A stretch of 56,724 nucleotides of DNA from a bacterium (GTDB lineage Bacteria > Campylobacterota > Campylobacteria > Campylobacterales > Sulfurimonadaceae), in contig JAHJJX010000033.1 in assembly GCA_018822665.1 (NCBI GenBank), positions 1 through 56,724 of the forward strand, given 5' to 3'. The notes below the pieces were generated by a model. That model saw only the letters and a program-made list of their open reading frames with translations, did no database searches and was not told the DNA's origin. A program made the translations under genes and the position numbers. This document shows positions 9,928 through 20,171 of the stretch, piece after piece. Positions within the stretch are counted from its first letter, which is position 1, and every line of letters begins with the position of its first letter.

Positions 9928-9928
9928 A

Positions 9929-12379
9929 TTAACCCTTTATCACTATGTTGACTAATTTTTTAGGAACAACTATCTCTTTGATTATAGTTTGACCTTCGAG
10001 CCATTTAAATACACTCTCTTTAGCCAGAGCAATGATATTTTCATTTGTTTCATCCTGAGAAACTTCTATCTCGGCTCTTCTTTTTCCGTTTATAGAAACA
10101 CCCAGCGTCATACTATCTTCAACAAAAACTTCCTCTATCACTTTTTGAGGACTTAAATTTTTCAAACCGAAATATTCACTACTTATCTGCCAGCAAATAT
10201 GCGGAATAACCGGCTCCATAATAGAAGTCAGTATCCAGTAGCCTTCGCTCCATACATCTGAATTTGTTTGAACATTCAAAGCATTCATCGCTTCCATAAC
10301 ACCGGCAATCATCGTATTGAATGTGTATCTTTCATTATAAACATCATTCGCACGCGCAAGAGCCTCGTACACTTTCTTTCTTGCAAGTTTTTCTTCTTTG
10401 CTCAAGGACGCATGCACAATCGAAGGTATAAAATCTGATTTTATACAATTGCTTGAACGGTCGTAAAATCTTTTGATAAACTTATAGGCACCCTCGACCG
10501 CACTGTCATTCCATTCAAGCTCTTGTGTCGGAGGCGCTGCAAAAAGTATAAAAAGTCTCGCCGTATCTGCACCGTATTTTTCTATAATTGCATCAGGGTC
10601 GACCGTATTGCCTTTTGACTTACTCATTTTAGCACCGTCTTTAAGTACCATTCCCTGCGTAAGAAGTTTATCAAACGGTTCATCGAACTCGATATAACCT
10701 AAATCGCGAAAAACTTTTGTAAAAAATCTTGCATACAAAAGGTGAAGTATCGCGTGTTCAATTCCGCCTATATAATGGTCAACACCCATCCAGTATTTTA
10801 TCTGCTCTGCGGAGAAGGCTTCTTTTTCCCAATTTTGAGGCGATGCACAAAATCTTAAAAAATACCATGAAGACTCCACAAAAGTATCCATAGTATCCGT
10901 TTCGCGCACAGCGTCCCCTCCACATGCCGGACATTTACAGTATTTCCAAGTTGGATGTTTCTCCAGCGGATTCCCTTCCCCCGTAATCTCGATATCATCC
11001 GGAAGCGCAATAGGAAGATTTTCTTTTTTTTCCATCACCAGACCGCAAGAATCACAGTGAATAAACGGAAGAGGCGCACCCCAATATCTTTGTCTTGAAA
11101 CACCCCAATCTTTTAACTTGTAATTTGTTGTTTTTTTGCCAATATTTTGAGACTCAAAATGCTCTATAATTTTTGCTTGTGCTTCTTTAGAATTAAATCC
11201 GTTAAAACTCTCTGAATTGAAAAGTTCCCCTATTTCCGTAAATGCAGAAGTTTCGCTTAATTCACCTTCGTAAGGTTTAATCACCGATTTTATTTCTAAA
11301 GAGTATTTTTTTGCAAAATCAAAATCTCTCTCATCATGGGCCGGAACAGCCATCACGGCACCGCTGCCGTAATCCATCAGTACAAAGTTCGCTATCCAAA
11401 CGGGAATAGTTTTGCCTGTTAAAGGGTGCAGAACATTCAATCCAAGAGGCACACCGGATTTTTCTTTTTGCCTCTCTATAGATGAAGTATTTTTCATTTT
11501 CACAATTTGTGAAACAACTTCGTCCGATAAAAGAGAATTTTCAAGCATATAAGTGACTATCTCGTGCTCAGGAGCCAAAGCGGTATAGCTCACTCCATAA
11601 ACGGTGTCGGGTCTTGTTGTAAAAACATCAAAACTTTTAAAAGCAGAACTTAGTTTTTCAAGAGATACATCATCAAAAAAAAGATTAAAAGCAAGACCGT
11701 TTGATTTACCTATCCAGTTCTCCTGCATCGTAAGAACTTGTTTTGGCCAACCGCCCTCAAGCCCTTTTAAATCTTCTAAAAGCTCATCACCGTACTGAGT
11801 AATTTTAAAGTAGTACTGATTCATATCTTTTTTGACAATAGGAGTATCACATCTCCAACAGCATCCATCCACGACCTGCTCATTTGCAAGAACGGTTAAG
11901 TCATGCGGGCACCAATTCAAGAGACCTTTTTTACGGTATAAAAGCCCTTTTTCATACATATCGATTATAAAGGATTGTTCAAACTTTGTGTACAGTTCAT
12001 CACTCGTTGCTAGTTCTCTCTCTCGTGAGAATGAAAAACCAAGAGAATAAAACTCATTTTTCATATAATCAATATTGTCGTATGTCCATTTTTTAGGGTG
12101 AGAGCCGTTTTTAATCGCAGCATTCTCGGCAGGCATTCCAAAACTGTCAAATCCTATGGGATGAAGTACATTAAAACCCTGTTGACGATAATAGCGGGCA
12201 AAAGCATCACTAAGAGTATAGTTTCTTACATGCCCCATATGCAGTCTTCCGCTTGGAAACGGAAACATACTTAAAATATATTTTTTTTCTTTTGTAAAAT
12301 CTTCGCTTGGCTCAAAACTTTTATTTTCTTTCCAAAATTCTTGCCATTTTTTTTCTACTAATTGAGAACTGTATTCCAA
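9929..12379 (-). CDS. leuS: Leucyl-tRNA synthetase
   Basis: An 816-residue class Ia synthetase charging tRNA-Leu. The HIGH-type motif HMGH lies near residue 47 ([14 protein letters not shown]), the zinc-binding region with CDSCG and CKCPACGGD in the middle, the WVES-type segment [10 protein letters not shown], and the KMSKS motif near residue 585 ([10 protein letters not shown]). The editing (CP1) domain is present, with the TTRPDT element. Length is normal. It is followed after one base by lptE and preceded after 10 bases by a small membrane-protein gene. Confidence 0.97.
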   Translation of the reverse strand: MEYSSQLVEKKWQEFWKENKSFEPSEDFTKEKKYILSMFPFPSGRLHMGHVRNYTLSDAFARYYRQQGFNVLHPIGFDSFGMPAENAAIKNGSHPKKWTYDNIDYMKNEFYSLGFSFSRERELATSDELYTKFEQSFIIDMYEKGLLYRKKGLLNWCPHDLTVLANEQVVDGCCWRCDTPIVKKDMNQYYFKITQYGDELLEDLKGLEGGWPKQVLTMQENWIGKSNGLAFNLFFDDVSLEKLSSAFKSFDVFTTRPDTVYGVSYTALAPEHEIVTYMLENSLLSDEVVSQIVKMKNTSSIERQKEKSGVPLGLNVLHPLTGKTIPVWIANFVLMDYGSGAVMAVPAHDERDFDFAKKYSLEIKSVIKPYEGELSETSAFTEIGELFNSESFNGFNSKEAQAKIIEHFESQNIGKKTTNYKLKDWGVSRQRYWGAPLPFIHCDSCGLVMEKKENLPIALPDDIEITGEGNPLEKHPTWKYCKCPACGGDAVRETDTMDTFVESSWYFLRFCASPQNWEKEAFSAEQIKYWMGVDHYIGGIEHAILHLLYARFFTKVFRDLGYIEFDEPFDKLLTQGMVLKDGAKMSKSKGNTVDPDAIIEKYGADTARLFILFAAPPTQELEWNDSAVEGAYKFIKRFYDRSSNCIKSDFIPSIVHASLSKEEKLARKKVYEALARANDVYNERYTFNTMIAGVMEAMNALNVQTNSDVWSEGYWILTSIMEPVIPHICWQISSEYFGLKNLSPQKVIEEVFVEDSMTLGVSINGKRRAEIEVSQDETNENIIALAKESVFKWLEGQTIIKEIVVPKKLVNIVIKG

Positions 12380-12389
12380 AAAAACTCTC

Positions 12390-12728
12390 CTAATACTCTT
12401 CGTGAGTTTTTGAACTCTCTATATAAACCAATCCCATTGAAAAAACATTTGCTATCAATGCACCAATAGTTAAAGCAATTGCCCACTGTAAATTTCCAAC
12501 AACTTCTAAATACACAAATGCTGGAATCAAGTGTAAATCTGCCACCAGTGAAGAAGCCAAAAGTTCAGCAGAAAGTAAGTTTCTAACACCGATTTTTAAA
12601 AATGTAGAAACCAAATTTAAACTCGCAGCTACAAAAAGCGCAACGGCACTGTGCTCATACAAAAAACCCGCGATTGATGTTAAACTCATCAACGAAAAAA
12701 ATACGTATATTACTTTACCCCAATCCAT
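12390..12728 (-). CDS. Small integral membrane protein, unknown function
   Basis: A 112-residue protein, almost entirely hydrophobic, with about four predicted membrane helices (starting near residues 5, 27, 62 and 85). It may belong to the DUF6394 family of small membrane proteins found in this phylum, but I cannot confirm that. It lies 21 bases after secF and 10 bases before leuS in the same operon. Whether it works with SecDF or is just carried along is unknown. Confidence 0.7.
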   Translation of the reverse strand: MDWGKVIYVFFSLMSLTSIAGFLYEHSAVALFVAASLNLVSTFLKIGVRNLLSAELLASSLVADLHLIPAFVYLEVVGNLQWAIALTIGALIANVFSMGLVYIESSKTHEEY

Positions 12729-12749
12729 CTGCTACTCCATTCTTAAATT

Positions 12750-13721
12750 TTATACAACACCAGACTCATACTGAGCGCGCATTTTTGCTTTTTCTGCTTC
12801 TCTTTTTGCTTTTGCAGCAAGTTTCGCATGATAGTTTTTCACATCAAAACCGAACCATAAAAGTATTGGTGAAGCAACAAAAATGGATGAATACGTCCCC
12901 ACTACTATACCGACCAAAAGAGTAAAAGCAAAAGAATGAATAATTTCACCGCCAAACATAAACAGAGTAAATACCACAAACAAAGTTGTAAGTGAAGTTA
13001 AAGTTGTTCTCGCTAATGTTTTAGTAATGGATTCATCAATAGTTTCATCCAGCTCTAAGTTTTTACTCTCGGTAACGCCTTCACGAATACGGTCAAAAAC
13101 TATAATCGTGTCATTAAGTGAATAACCGAGTATAGTCAGAAGTGCCGCTAAAACATCTAAATTTACATCAAGCCCGACAAGGGTTATAGCGCCTAGAGCG
13201 ATTGAAACATCATGCACAAGTGCCACGATAGAGGCAACGGCAAATCTCCACTCAAATCGAAAAGCTACGTAAATTAAGATTCCCATAATGGCTAAAAGCA
13301 AGGACATAATCCCTTTTTCTCTCAGCTCATTTCCAACTTTAGGACCGACTATATCTACACGGCGGATTTCGTAATTGCCTGTTTCTTTTAAAGCTTCCCT
13401 TGTTACATCACCTATATCTACGGTGACATCGCCGCTCGTAGTTTTCATACGGATAACCACTTCATCAGGTGAACCAAACTCTGTGATTGAAGCTCCGTTA
13501 AAAATAGAATTTGATTTTAATTTTTCTCTCATCTCATCTATAGGTGCAGTTTTGTCATACTTCACTTGAATGATTGTTCCCCCGGCAAAGTCTACACCAT
13601 AATTTAGCCCTTTTATCGCCAAAAGAGCTAAAGAAGATAAAACTAAAACCACAGATAACACAAGCGCAAATTTGGATTTTCCCATAAAACTAAAGGTTCT
13701 TGTATATTTAAAAAATTCCAT
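12750..13721 (-). CDS. secF: Protein translocase subunit SecF
   Basis: A 323-residue inner-membrane protein of the SecDF-YajC accessory complex, which uses the proton gradient to pull secreted proteins across the membrane. Visible features: the first membrane helix after FKYTRTFSFMGKSK, the signature LNYGVDFAGGTIIQVKYD, a periplasmic domain to about residue 130, then five helices with GYSLNDTIIVFDRIRE in the conserved TM4-5 loop. The start overlaps the secD stop by one base. Confidence 0.96.
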   Translation of the reverse strand: MEFFKYTRTFSFMGKSKFALVLSVVLVLSSLALLAIKGLNYGVDFAGGTIIQVKYDKTAPIDEMREKLKSNSIFNGASITEFGSPDEVVIRMKTTSGDVTVDIGDVTREALKETGNYEIRRVDIVGPKVGNELREKGIMSLLLAIMGILIYVAFRFEWRFAVASIVALVHDVSIALGAITLVGLDVNLDVLAALLTILGYSLNDTIIVFDRIREGVTESKNLELDETIDESITKTLARTTLTSLTTLFVVFTLFMFGGEIIHSFAFTLLVGIVVGTYSSIFVASPILLWFGFDVKNYHAKLAAKAKREAEKAKMRAQYESGVV

Positions 13722-15295
13722 TATTTACCCTTAATCCCAAACCAAAAACGGTTATTTTTACTTTTTTGTATCTTCGTTTCTAACATCTGGTAAATACCGT
13801 GTGTACCTAAAATCGCAGTAAGCATGGATGCTAAAATTCCTATACTTATAGTAATTGCAAATCCTTTTATTGCTCCTGTTCCATAAACATAAAGGACAAC
13901 CGCAGCAATCAAAGTAGTTATATTTGCATCCAAAATAGCGCTCATTGCATTGGAATAACCGTCTTCTATGGCTTTATGGATTGAAACTCCCTGATGAATC
14001 AACTCTCGTATTCTCTCGGAGATAATCACATTCGCATCCACCGCCATACCGACGGTTAAAACAATACCTGCCATACCCGGAAGAGTAAGCGTTGCCCCAA
14101 ACAAGGACATCACTGCCAAAATAATAAATAAATTGGCAATTAACGCGATATTTGCAATCACACCGGCTGCTCTATAATAAGTAACCATGAAAAATATAAC
14201 CAAAATAAATCCGCCTATAAGCGCAATCATGCTGGCTTGAATACTCTCAGCCCCTAAACTTGGTCCAACAGAACGCTTTTCCATAAGATAAATTGGAGCC
14301 AAAAGTGCTCCTGAACGAAGAGCAATAGCTAAGTCTTTTGCTTCCATAACAGTATAATCACCCGAAATTTGACCACTGCCCCCGCCAATACGTTCATTGA
14401 TATTTGGAGCAGAATAGACTTTGCCGTCCAAAACGATAGCAAGTCTTTTTCCAACGCTTCTGCCCGTAAAATCTCCAAAGATTTCAGCACCTTCGGCATT
14501 TAATGAAAAGTTAATGATTGGACGATTATTTTGGTCAAAACCTACAGAAGCATTTGTAAGCATCCCTCCGTCAATAATCGGTATTTCACGAACAAGATAT
14601 TTTATCTGGGAGTTTTTTGCATCTTCTAAAATAACATCGCCGTAACTTGCTGCATCTGCATGACTCATGCCGTGAACACGGGCTATTCTGTCTTCATCCA
14701 CTGCCATAAGCTCAAGCTTTGCGGCGCGAGATATCAATTCTCTTGCTCTTTGCTCTTCTTCTTGAGTTTTAATACCCGCAAGCTGAACAAGTATCTTCTC
14801 CTCACCTTGGCGCGCGACAACAGGTTCAGCCAATCCAAACTGGTCTAATCTGTTTCTAATGGTTTCTATTGCTTGGTCAATGGCTTGTTTTTTGGTTTTT
14901 TCTATCTCTTCTTGACTAAGACTAAGAGAGATATTTTCTCCATTTATAACAATGGCGGCACCTTCAATCTTATCTAAAAACTCTTTTATGTGCTTCGTGT
15001 CGTCACTATCTAAAAGATTAAAAGACACTCCCGATTCATCAAAGATAAGGTTATCCACCAAAATATCTTTTCTTTGGCTAAAGTGCTTAATACTCGAAGT
15101 AATCGATTTGATGCGTGATAAAGTTGCTTCTTCTGTTTTTACACCCAGAAGCATATGCAAACCGCCTTGTAAATCAAGGCCTAAAGTTACTTTTTTCCCG
15201 TTTTCTGTTTGGAGAAGTGAGGGAATTGAAAAAAATAAACCAAAGATTATAGCCAATAAAAAAACAACTATGCGATAATTAAGCTTCATCCTCAT
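13721..15295 (-). CDS. secD: Protein translocase subunit SecD
   Basis: A 524-residue partner of SecF with six membrane helices and a large first periplasmic domain. Signature stretches: LGLDLQGGLHMLLGV near residue 38, RNRLDQFGLAEPVVARQGEE in the P1 base, and VGMAVDANVIISERIREL in the TM4 region, with the conserved Asp for proton flow. Length is at the shorter end for the family. Two starts are possible (Met1, or Met3 of MRMKLNYRIV). Both overlap the yajC stop. Confidence 0.96.
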   Translation of the reverse strand: MRMKLNYRIVVFLLAIIFGLFFSIPSLLQTENGKKVTLGLDLQGGLHMLLGVKTEEATLSRIKSITSSIKHFSQRKDILVDNLIFDESGVSFNLLDSDDTKHIKEFLDKIEGAAIVINGENISLSLSQEEIEKTKKQAIDQAIETIRNRLDQFGLAEPVVARQGEEKILVQLAGIKTQEEEQRARELISRAAKLELMAVDEDRIARVHGMSHADAASYGDVILEDAKNSQIKYLVREIPIIDGGMLTNASVGFDQNNRPIINFSLNAEGAEIFGDFTGRSVGKRLAIVLDGKVYSAPNINERIGGGSGQISGDYTVMEAKDLAIALRSGALLAPIYLMEKRSVGPSLGAESIQASMIALIGGFILVIFFMVTYYRAAGVIANIALIANLFIILAVMSLFGATLTLPGMAGIVLTVGMAVDANVIISERIRELIHQGVSIHKAIEDGYSNAMSAILDANITTLIAAVVLYVYGTGAIKGFAITISIGILASMLTAILGTHGIYQMLETKIQKSKNNRFWFGIKGK

Positions 15296-15545
15296 ACTTT
15301 CTAGCGATAGAATCTTTTACAATTTTAACAACAACATCCTCGTTCATTTTTACGCTAAGAAATGCTTCTTCGACTTTATATATAGTTACTATAATACCGC
15401 CGTTTGTGACTACTTTATCACCTTTTTTCAGTGCTTCTATCATTGCTTGGCGTTTTTTAGCCTCTTGTTGTTGCGGGCGAATAATCACAAAATACATAAT
15501 TGCGATTAAAAATACAAACGGTAATAATTGAGTTAACATTTCCAT
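15279..15545 (-). CDS. yajC: Preprotein translocase subunit YajC
   Basis: An 88-residue single-span membrane protein with a helix at residues 7-22, the family signature FVIIRPQQQEAKKRQAMIEA and the beta-rich tail GDKVVTNGGIIVTIYKVEE. It is the first gene of the yajC-secD-secF run. AAAGGATAC precedes the ATG, and a TATAAT (- strand) at 15580-15585 fits a promoter with a leader of about 28 bases. It is transcribed divergently from lnt. Confidence 0.93.
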   Translation of the reverse strand: MEMLTQLLPFVFLIAIMYFVIIRPQQQEAKKRQAMIEALKKGDKVVTNGGIIVTIYKVEEAFLSVKMNEDVVVKIVKDSIARKYEDEA

Positions 15546-15579
15546 AAGAAAGTATCCTTTTTTTAATTAAATTGCGGCG

Positions 15580-15585
15580 ATTATA
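15580..15585 (-). promoter_or_regulatory. -10 box of the yajC operon promoter
   Basis: A perfect TATAAT on the minus strand with the upstream context TTCTTG. The predicted start near 15573 gives a 28-base leader before yajC. It probably drives the run of genes down to ccmA. Promoters in this phylum rely mainly on the -10 box, so no good -35 is expected. Confidence 0.6.
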
Positions 15586-15618
15586 CAAGAAGTATCTTAA
15601 TAAGCGACTGAAAATGTG

Positions 15619-15624
15619 TATAAT
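15619..15624 (+). promoter_or_regulatory. -10 box directly in front of lnt
   Basis: TATAAT preceded by TGTG. Only five bases separate it from the lnt ATG at 15630, so transcription would start at or next to the A of the ATG. That predicts a leaderless lnt message, unless lnt really starts downstream. No ribosome-binding site is visible upstream of the ATG. Confidence 0.5.
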
Positions 15625-15629
15625 TTCGG

Positions 15630-16868
15630 ATGATTAAAAAACTGCAAAATCTAAAAAAATCAACTTCCCCTTTAGTATTTAATATGGCATGTGGAATTAT
15701 TACGGCTATATTATTCAGCGCATTTATTTATTTGGAACATTTCGGAATTACTCTCAAGTTTTTCAATACGATTTTTGCCGTAGCCTCTTTGGCTTTGCTT
15801 TTGTATATTCCGAAAAAAGCTGTTCTTGTTGCCGGTTTTTTCATAGGACTTTTATGGTTTTACTGGATAGGATATAGTTTTAAATACAACGGTGTAGGAT
15901 TTCTCACTCCCTTTGTTACTTTTGGGTTTGCGCTGATTTATATGCTTTTTTTTGGCATTTTAAGTCTCACAAATAAAGTTTATTTAAGAGCTATTTTTCT
16001 TTTTGGACTTAGTTTTTTCGAGCCATTTGACTTCAACTGGCTTCAGATTGAACTTATTTTTATTGATAGTTATCTAGGTATTTTCAAATATCAGTTTGCC
16101 ATGGTTTTATTTGCCTTAACGCTTCCCTATTATATAAAAAATAAATTCAAATATACTCCGCTTTTATTGATTCTTTTGTCTTTCAATTTCCACATGCCGC
16201 AGATTCAGGAAGCTCCGCTAAAGATTAAACTCATCGCTACGGATTTAAAACAAGAGAGAAAATGGGTAAATGCCTTTAAAAATGATATTATTGCGGAAAA
16301 TCTATTCCAGATTCAAAAAGCTATAAACGAGGGTTACGATTTAGTTGTTTTGCCTGAATCATGCTTTCCTCTTTTTATGAATACGCACCCTCTTTTGCAA
16401 GCAAAACTAGAAGAGTTATCTTATGAAATCTCCATAGTCGCAGGTGCTTTGCTCTATGAAGATGAAAAAAATTACAATGTAACTTACTTTTTTGAAAACG
16501 GAAACTTTGAGATAGCAAAAAAATTGGTACTGGTGCCGTTTGGGGAGTATATTCCCCTCCCTCAATTTGCCCAAAAAATAATAAACGATTATTTTTTTGC
16601 AGGTCAGGCAGATTTTAGCATCGCCAAAGAACCGACTGACTTTATAATCAAAGGTATCAAATTCAGAAATGCTATCTGCTACGAAGCCACATGCCAAGAA
16701 ATTTATGAGGGTGATGTTCATTTTATCATTGCAACAAGCAACAATGCCTGGTTCGCACCATCGATAGAACCCACTTTGCAAAAACTGCTTATGAAATACT
16801 ATGCAAGAAAAAACCGTGTTACACTCTACCATGCTGCAAACTGGCAGGGAAGCGGTGTTATAAAATAA
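15630..16868 (+). CDS. lnt: Apolipoprotein N-acyltransferase
   Basis: A 412-residue inner-membrane enzyme that adds the third acyl chain to lipoproteins. About six N-terminal helices are followed by a periplasmic nitrilase-type domain with the catalytic Glu in VVLPESCFPLF and the catalytic Cys in NAICYEATC. It is shorter than the E. coli enzyme (512), mainly in the tail. The start is uncertain: the ATG at 15630 lies just after a -10 box, and the next in-frame Met (15684) has no ribosome site either. Three CCACATGCC-type tags fall inside the gene. Confidence 0.9.
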   Translation: MIKKLQNLKKSTSPLVFNMACGIITAILFSAFIYLEHFGITLKFFNTIFAVASLALLLYIPKKAVLVAGFFIGLLWFYWIGYSFKYNGVGFLTPFVTFGFALIYMLFFGILSLTNKVYLRAIFLFGLSFFEPFDFNWLQIELIFIDSYLGIFKYQFAMVLFALTLPYYIKNKFKYTPLLLILLSFNFHMPQIQEAPLKIKLIATDLKQERKWVNAFKNDIIAENLFQIQKAINEGYDLVVLPESCFPLFMNTHPLLQAKLEELSYEISIVAGALLYEDEKNYNVTYFFENGNFEIAKKLVLVPFGEYIPLPQFAQKIINDYFFAGQADFSIAKEPTDFIIKGIKFRNAICYEATCQEIYEGDVHFIIATSNNAWFAPSIEPTLQKLLMKYYARKNRVTLYHAANWQGSGVIK

Positions 16869-16883
16869 TTTAATACATTTAGA

Positions 16884-16889
16884 TATAAT
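16884..16889 (+). promoter_or_regulatory. -10 box of ppk
   Basis: TATAAT in the short lnt-ppk gap, 25 bases before the ppk ATG. CGGGGA lies about 7 bases before the ATG as a possible ribosome site. It suggests that ppk can be transcribed separately from lnt. Confidence 0.45.
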
Positions 16890-16914
16890 AAGAAAAAATA
16901 CTCGGGGACGCTTA

Positions 16915-19011
16915 ATGATAAATCTTAGAAATCCAAACCTTTATAACAATAGAGAAGTTTCTTGGCTTCAATTTAATACCAGAGTGCTCAAACAAGCGCA
17001 AGACGAGTCTCTTCCTTTGCTTGAACGTTTAAAGTTTTTAGCTATCTACGGAACAAACTTAGATGAGTTTTATATGATTCGGGTGGCCGGCCTTAAAAAA
17101 CTTTTCTCTGCCGGAATTATTGTTTCGGGTGCAGATAAACTCACGCCGCTTCAGCAACTCAGAGAAATTAGAAAATATTTGCATCAAGAACAGCAGGTTA
17201 TCGAGCACTGCATGAGCGAAATTTTAAAGAAGTTGGAGCCGGAGGGAATATACGTAAAAACCTACGATACCGTTACACAAAATGAAAAACATAAATTAAA
17301 CAAATATTTTAAAGAAAATATCTACCCTGTCATCATCCCTATTGCCGTGGATGCCACCCACCCTTTTCCACATTTAAACAACCTCAGTTTCGGGCTTATC
17401 GTAAAGCTAAGCGACAGCGATGACGCTTCAATAGAACGCTTTGGAATTATTCGAGTTCCCAGAGTATTAAGCAGATTCGTCGAACTTGGCAACGGAACTT
17501 ACATACCCATAGGAAGCCTTGTAGCACAACATGTTTCAGAACTTTTTCCGGGTTACACGCTTATAAAGTATGCTTCATTCAGAGTCACCAGAAATGCGGA
17601 CATTGCCATAGAGGAAGAAGAAGCCGATGACTTCATGGAAATACTCGAAGAGGGATTAAAACTTCGCCGTAAAGGGGAGATGGTACGACTGGAAATCGGA
17701 AGCAGCAGCGATGAAGAAATTATAAACTTTTTTAACCGTCATACGAATGTTTACAAAGATGATATTTACAGATTTCATACTTTTATTAATTTATCCAGTC
17801 TTTGGCAGATTGTCGGGAACAAAGATTTTGCTCATCTTTTAGCAGCACCTTTTAATCCAAAAAACTTGCCTCCTTTTGATAATAACGAAGATATTTTTGC
17901 AACACTTGAAAAAGAAGATGTCCTTTTATACCATCCTTATGAAAGTTTTGAGCCTGTCATCAGATTTATTCAGAACGCTTCTAAGGACCCTAATGTTGTT
18001 TCTATTAAAATGACACTTTACCGCTCAGGGACAAATTCGCCGATAGTTCAGGCGCTTATGAATGCTTCTGAATCCGGAAAGCAGGTTACGGTAATGGTTG
18101 AACTCAAGGCAAGATTTGATGAAGAGAACAATCTTATCTGGGCAAAAGCGCTCGAAAAAGCCGGAGCTCACGTTATTTATGGGATTAGAGGATTTAAAGT
18201 TCACGCAAAAGCCACTTTGGTAACCCGCAGAAAAAATGGAAAACTCAAACAGTACGCACATTTAGGAACAGGGAACTATAATCCTTCCACTGCAAAAATA
18301 TATACGGATTTAAGCTATTTTACAAGCAAAGATATTGTAACAAATGACTTGACGAGATTTTTTCACTTTTTAACCGGATTTAGTAAAAAAGGGAAGTTGG
18401 ATGAACTTTATATGGCGCCTTCTCAAATCAAACCTAAACTGCTTTCTCTGATTCAAAACGAGATGAGAAAAGGAAGCGAGGGGCAAATAATTGCAAAAGT
18501 GAACTCTCTTGTAGATGATGACATCATTCGTGCGCTTTACAAGGCAAGCCAAGCCGGAGCAAAAATAGACCTTATTGTTCGAGGAATCTGTTGTTTAAAA
18601 CCGGGGATTACAGGTGTAAGCGAAAATATCAGGGTTATTTCTATTTTAGGAAAATATTTGGAACATCCTAGAAGTTTTTACTTTAAAAATGATTCGACGC
18701 AAGTATACATTTCAAGCGCCGACTTAATGCCAAGAAACCTTATGAGAAGAATAGAACTCCTGACGGGGATAAAAGATGAAGCTGCAAAAGACAAGATTGT
18801 TCAAATATTGAAACTTCAATGTTCTGACAATTCGCTCACGCATGAGTTGCAGAAGGACGGTTCCTATAAAAAAATCAAATCTGACCACGATAAAACTATT
18901 AATAATCATAAATTATTGGAAGATTATGTCAATCGTATAGCAAAAGCAAGAAAAAAAGAAAATGCAAGCGGTGTCGTGCAAACAGCATCCCGACTTTTTA
19001 TAGAGGATTAA
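16915..19011 (+). CDS. ppk: Polyphosphate kinase 1
   Basis: A 698-residue PPK1 that reversibly polymerises the gamma-phosphate of ATP into polyphosphate. The four family domains are recognisable: an N-terminal helical domain (NREVSWLQFN near residue 12), the head domain, and two phospholipase-D-like catalytic domains. The phosphorylated His is in GFKVHAKATLV near residue 428, with GTGNYNPSTA following. Length and motifs are complete. In this phylum polyphosphate supports stress survival and energy storage. The carbonic-anhydrase-like gene follows after 2 bases. Confidence 0.96.
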   Translation: MINLRNPNLYNNREVSWLQFNTRVLKQAQDESLPLLERLKFLAIYGTNLDEFYMIRVAGLKKLFSAGIIVSGADKLTPLQQLREIRKYLHQEQQVIEHCMSEILKKLEPEGIYVKTYDTVTQNEKHKLNKYFKENIYPVIIPIAVDATHPFPHLNNLSFGLIVKLSDSDDASIERFGIIRVPRVLSRFVELGNGTYIPIGSLVAQHVSELFPGYTLIKYASFRVTRNADIAIEEEEADDFMEILEEGLKLRRKGEMVRLEIGSSSDEEIINFFNRHTNVYKDDIYRFHTFINLSSLWQIVGNKDFAHLLAAPFNPKNLPPFDNNEDIFATLEKEDVLLYHPYESFEPVIRFIQNASKDPNVVSIKMTLYRSGTNSPIVQALMNASESGKQVTVMVELKARFDEENNLIWAKALEKAGAHVIYGIRGFKVHAKATLVTRRKNGKLKQYAHLGTGNYNPSTAKIYTDLSYFTSKDIVTNDLTRFFHFLTGFSKKGKLDELYMAPSQIKPKLLSLIQNEMRKGSEGQIIAKVNSLVDDDIIRALYKASQAGAKIDLIVRGICCLKPGITGVSENIRVISILGKYLEHPRSFYFKNDSTQVYISSADLMPRNLMRRIELLTGIKDEAAKDKIVQILKLQCSDNSLTHELQKDGSYKKIKSDHDKTINNHKLLEDYVNRIAKARKKENASGVVQTASRLFIED

Positions 19012-19013
19012 AA

Positions 19014-19541
19014 GTGTTACATTCATTTAAAAAACATTCACCGAAGCTAGGCGCTGAAACATGGGTGGCTCCATCCGCCGACGTTGTAGGCAATGTGACT
19101 TGCGGTGATGATTGCTCCATCTGGTTTGGCTGCGTTGTAAGAGGTGATGTCCATTACATAAAAATTGGAAATCGCGTGAATATTCAAGACTTAACGATGA
19201 TTCATGTGACACATTATAAAAAAGCTGACATGAGTGACGGAAATCCGACGATAATCGGGGATGACGTAACCATAGGACACAGAGTAATGCTTCACGGATG
19301 CACCATTGAAGATGCCTGCCTGATAGGGATGAGCGCTACTATACTTGATGGTGCCGTTATAGGAAAAGAGTCTATCGTTGGAGCCGGTTCTCTTGTAACC
19401 AAAGGGAAAGTTTTTCCTCCGCGTTCACTCATCATGGGTTCTCCCGCAAAGCTTATAAGAGAATTAAATGATGATGAAATCAAAGAGTTATATGCATCTG
19501 CATCAAGATATGTAGAGTTTAAAAAAGATTATCAAGACTAA
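19014..19541 (+). CDS. Gamma-carbonic-anhydrase-like hexapeptide protein
   Basis: A 175-residue left-handed beta-helix protein of the gamma-CA/YrdA/PaaY family. Hexapeptide repeats run from about residue 15 to 140. The three histidines that bind zinc in the family appear in MIHVTH and IGHRVMLHG, so CO2 hydration is possible, although many members have no proven activity. The GTG start is chosen because AGAGGA lies five bases upstream, just after the ppk stop. Linkage to ppk suggests cotranscription only. Confidence 0.85.
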   Translation: MLHSFKKHSPKLGAETWVAPSADVVGNVTCGDDCSIWFGCVVRGDVHYIKIGNRVNIQDLTMIHVTHYKKADMSDGNPTIIGDDVTIGHRVMLHGCTIEDACLIGMSATILDGAVIGKESIVGAGSLVTKGKVFPPRSLIMGSPAKLIRELNDDEIKELYASASRYVEFKKDYQD

Positions 19542-19547
19542 TTCCAC

Positions 19548-20159
19548 ATGCCGGAATATTTTATTTACGCCGACATTATCGGAATCGTTGCTTTTAGTAT
19601 CAGTGGATTTTTAATCGCTATAAAAAATGATTTAGATATTCTTGGAATTCTTATTGCATCCACCCTCACCGCTCTTGGCGGCGGGGTAATACGAGATGCG
19701 ATTTTAAGCACAAGCCCTTTTGCTTTTATCTATATATACCCGGCTTTAACTCTTTTTATAACGCTTTTTATCGTGTATCTGTTTAAAATATATAAAAAAC
19801 CGTCCATTGAGAGAAAATGGATATTTGTTATCAGTGATACGATAGGACTTGTTGCTTTTAGTATTACAGGTGCTATCCTTGCTATCAACGCAGAGTATAA
19901 TTTTTTTGGAATTATAATCATCAGCTTTATCACGGCTATGGGCGGCGGTGTTACAAGAGATATTCTTATAAACCAAGTCCCAAGTGTACTTATCAGCGAT
20001 TTTTACGGCTCCATTGCCGTTATTGTTGCAATTCTCATAGCTTCACTGCATTTACTTGATTTTTTAAACGAGCTCACAATTATAGTAGTGGCAATATTGT
20101 GTATTGTATTAAGATTAGTGGCTTTTAAGAGAGAGTGGAATTTGCCGAAACTGACCTAG
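19548..20159 (+). CDS. TRIC/UPF0126 (YicG-like) membrane protein
   Basis: A 203-residue protein with seven predicted helices arranged as two similar halves, each with the family signature (ALGGGVIRD near residue 42, AMGGGVTRD near 128). It belongs to the trimeric intracellular cation channel-like family (UPF0126); bacterial members are proposed to move K+ or other cations. The ATG lies inside a CCACATGCC tag (19544-19552), so the tag fixes the first residues Met-Pro. No strong ribosome site is present. A tag-built hairpin follows the stop by 12 bases. Confidence 0.88.
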   Translation: MPEYFIYADIIGIVAFSISGFLIAIKNDLDILGILIASTLTALGGGVIRDAILSTSPFAFIYIYPALTLFITLFIVYLFKIYKKPSIERKWIFVISDTIGLVAFSITGAILAINAEYNFFGIIIISFITAMGGGVTRDILINQVPSVLISDFYGSIAVIVAILIASLHLLDFLNELTIIVVAILCIVLRLVAFKREWNLPKLT

Positions 20160-20171
20160 GTTTAAAAATTC

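Noticed and set aside
16416-16832. 138-codon minus-strand ORF in lnt
   Set aside because: Antisense to the conserved nitrilase domain of lnt.
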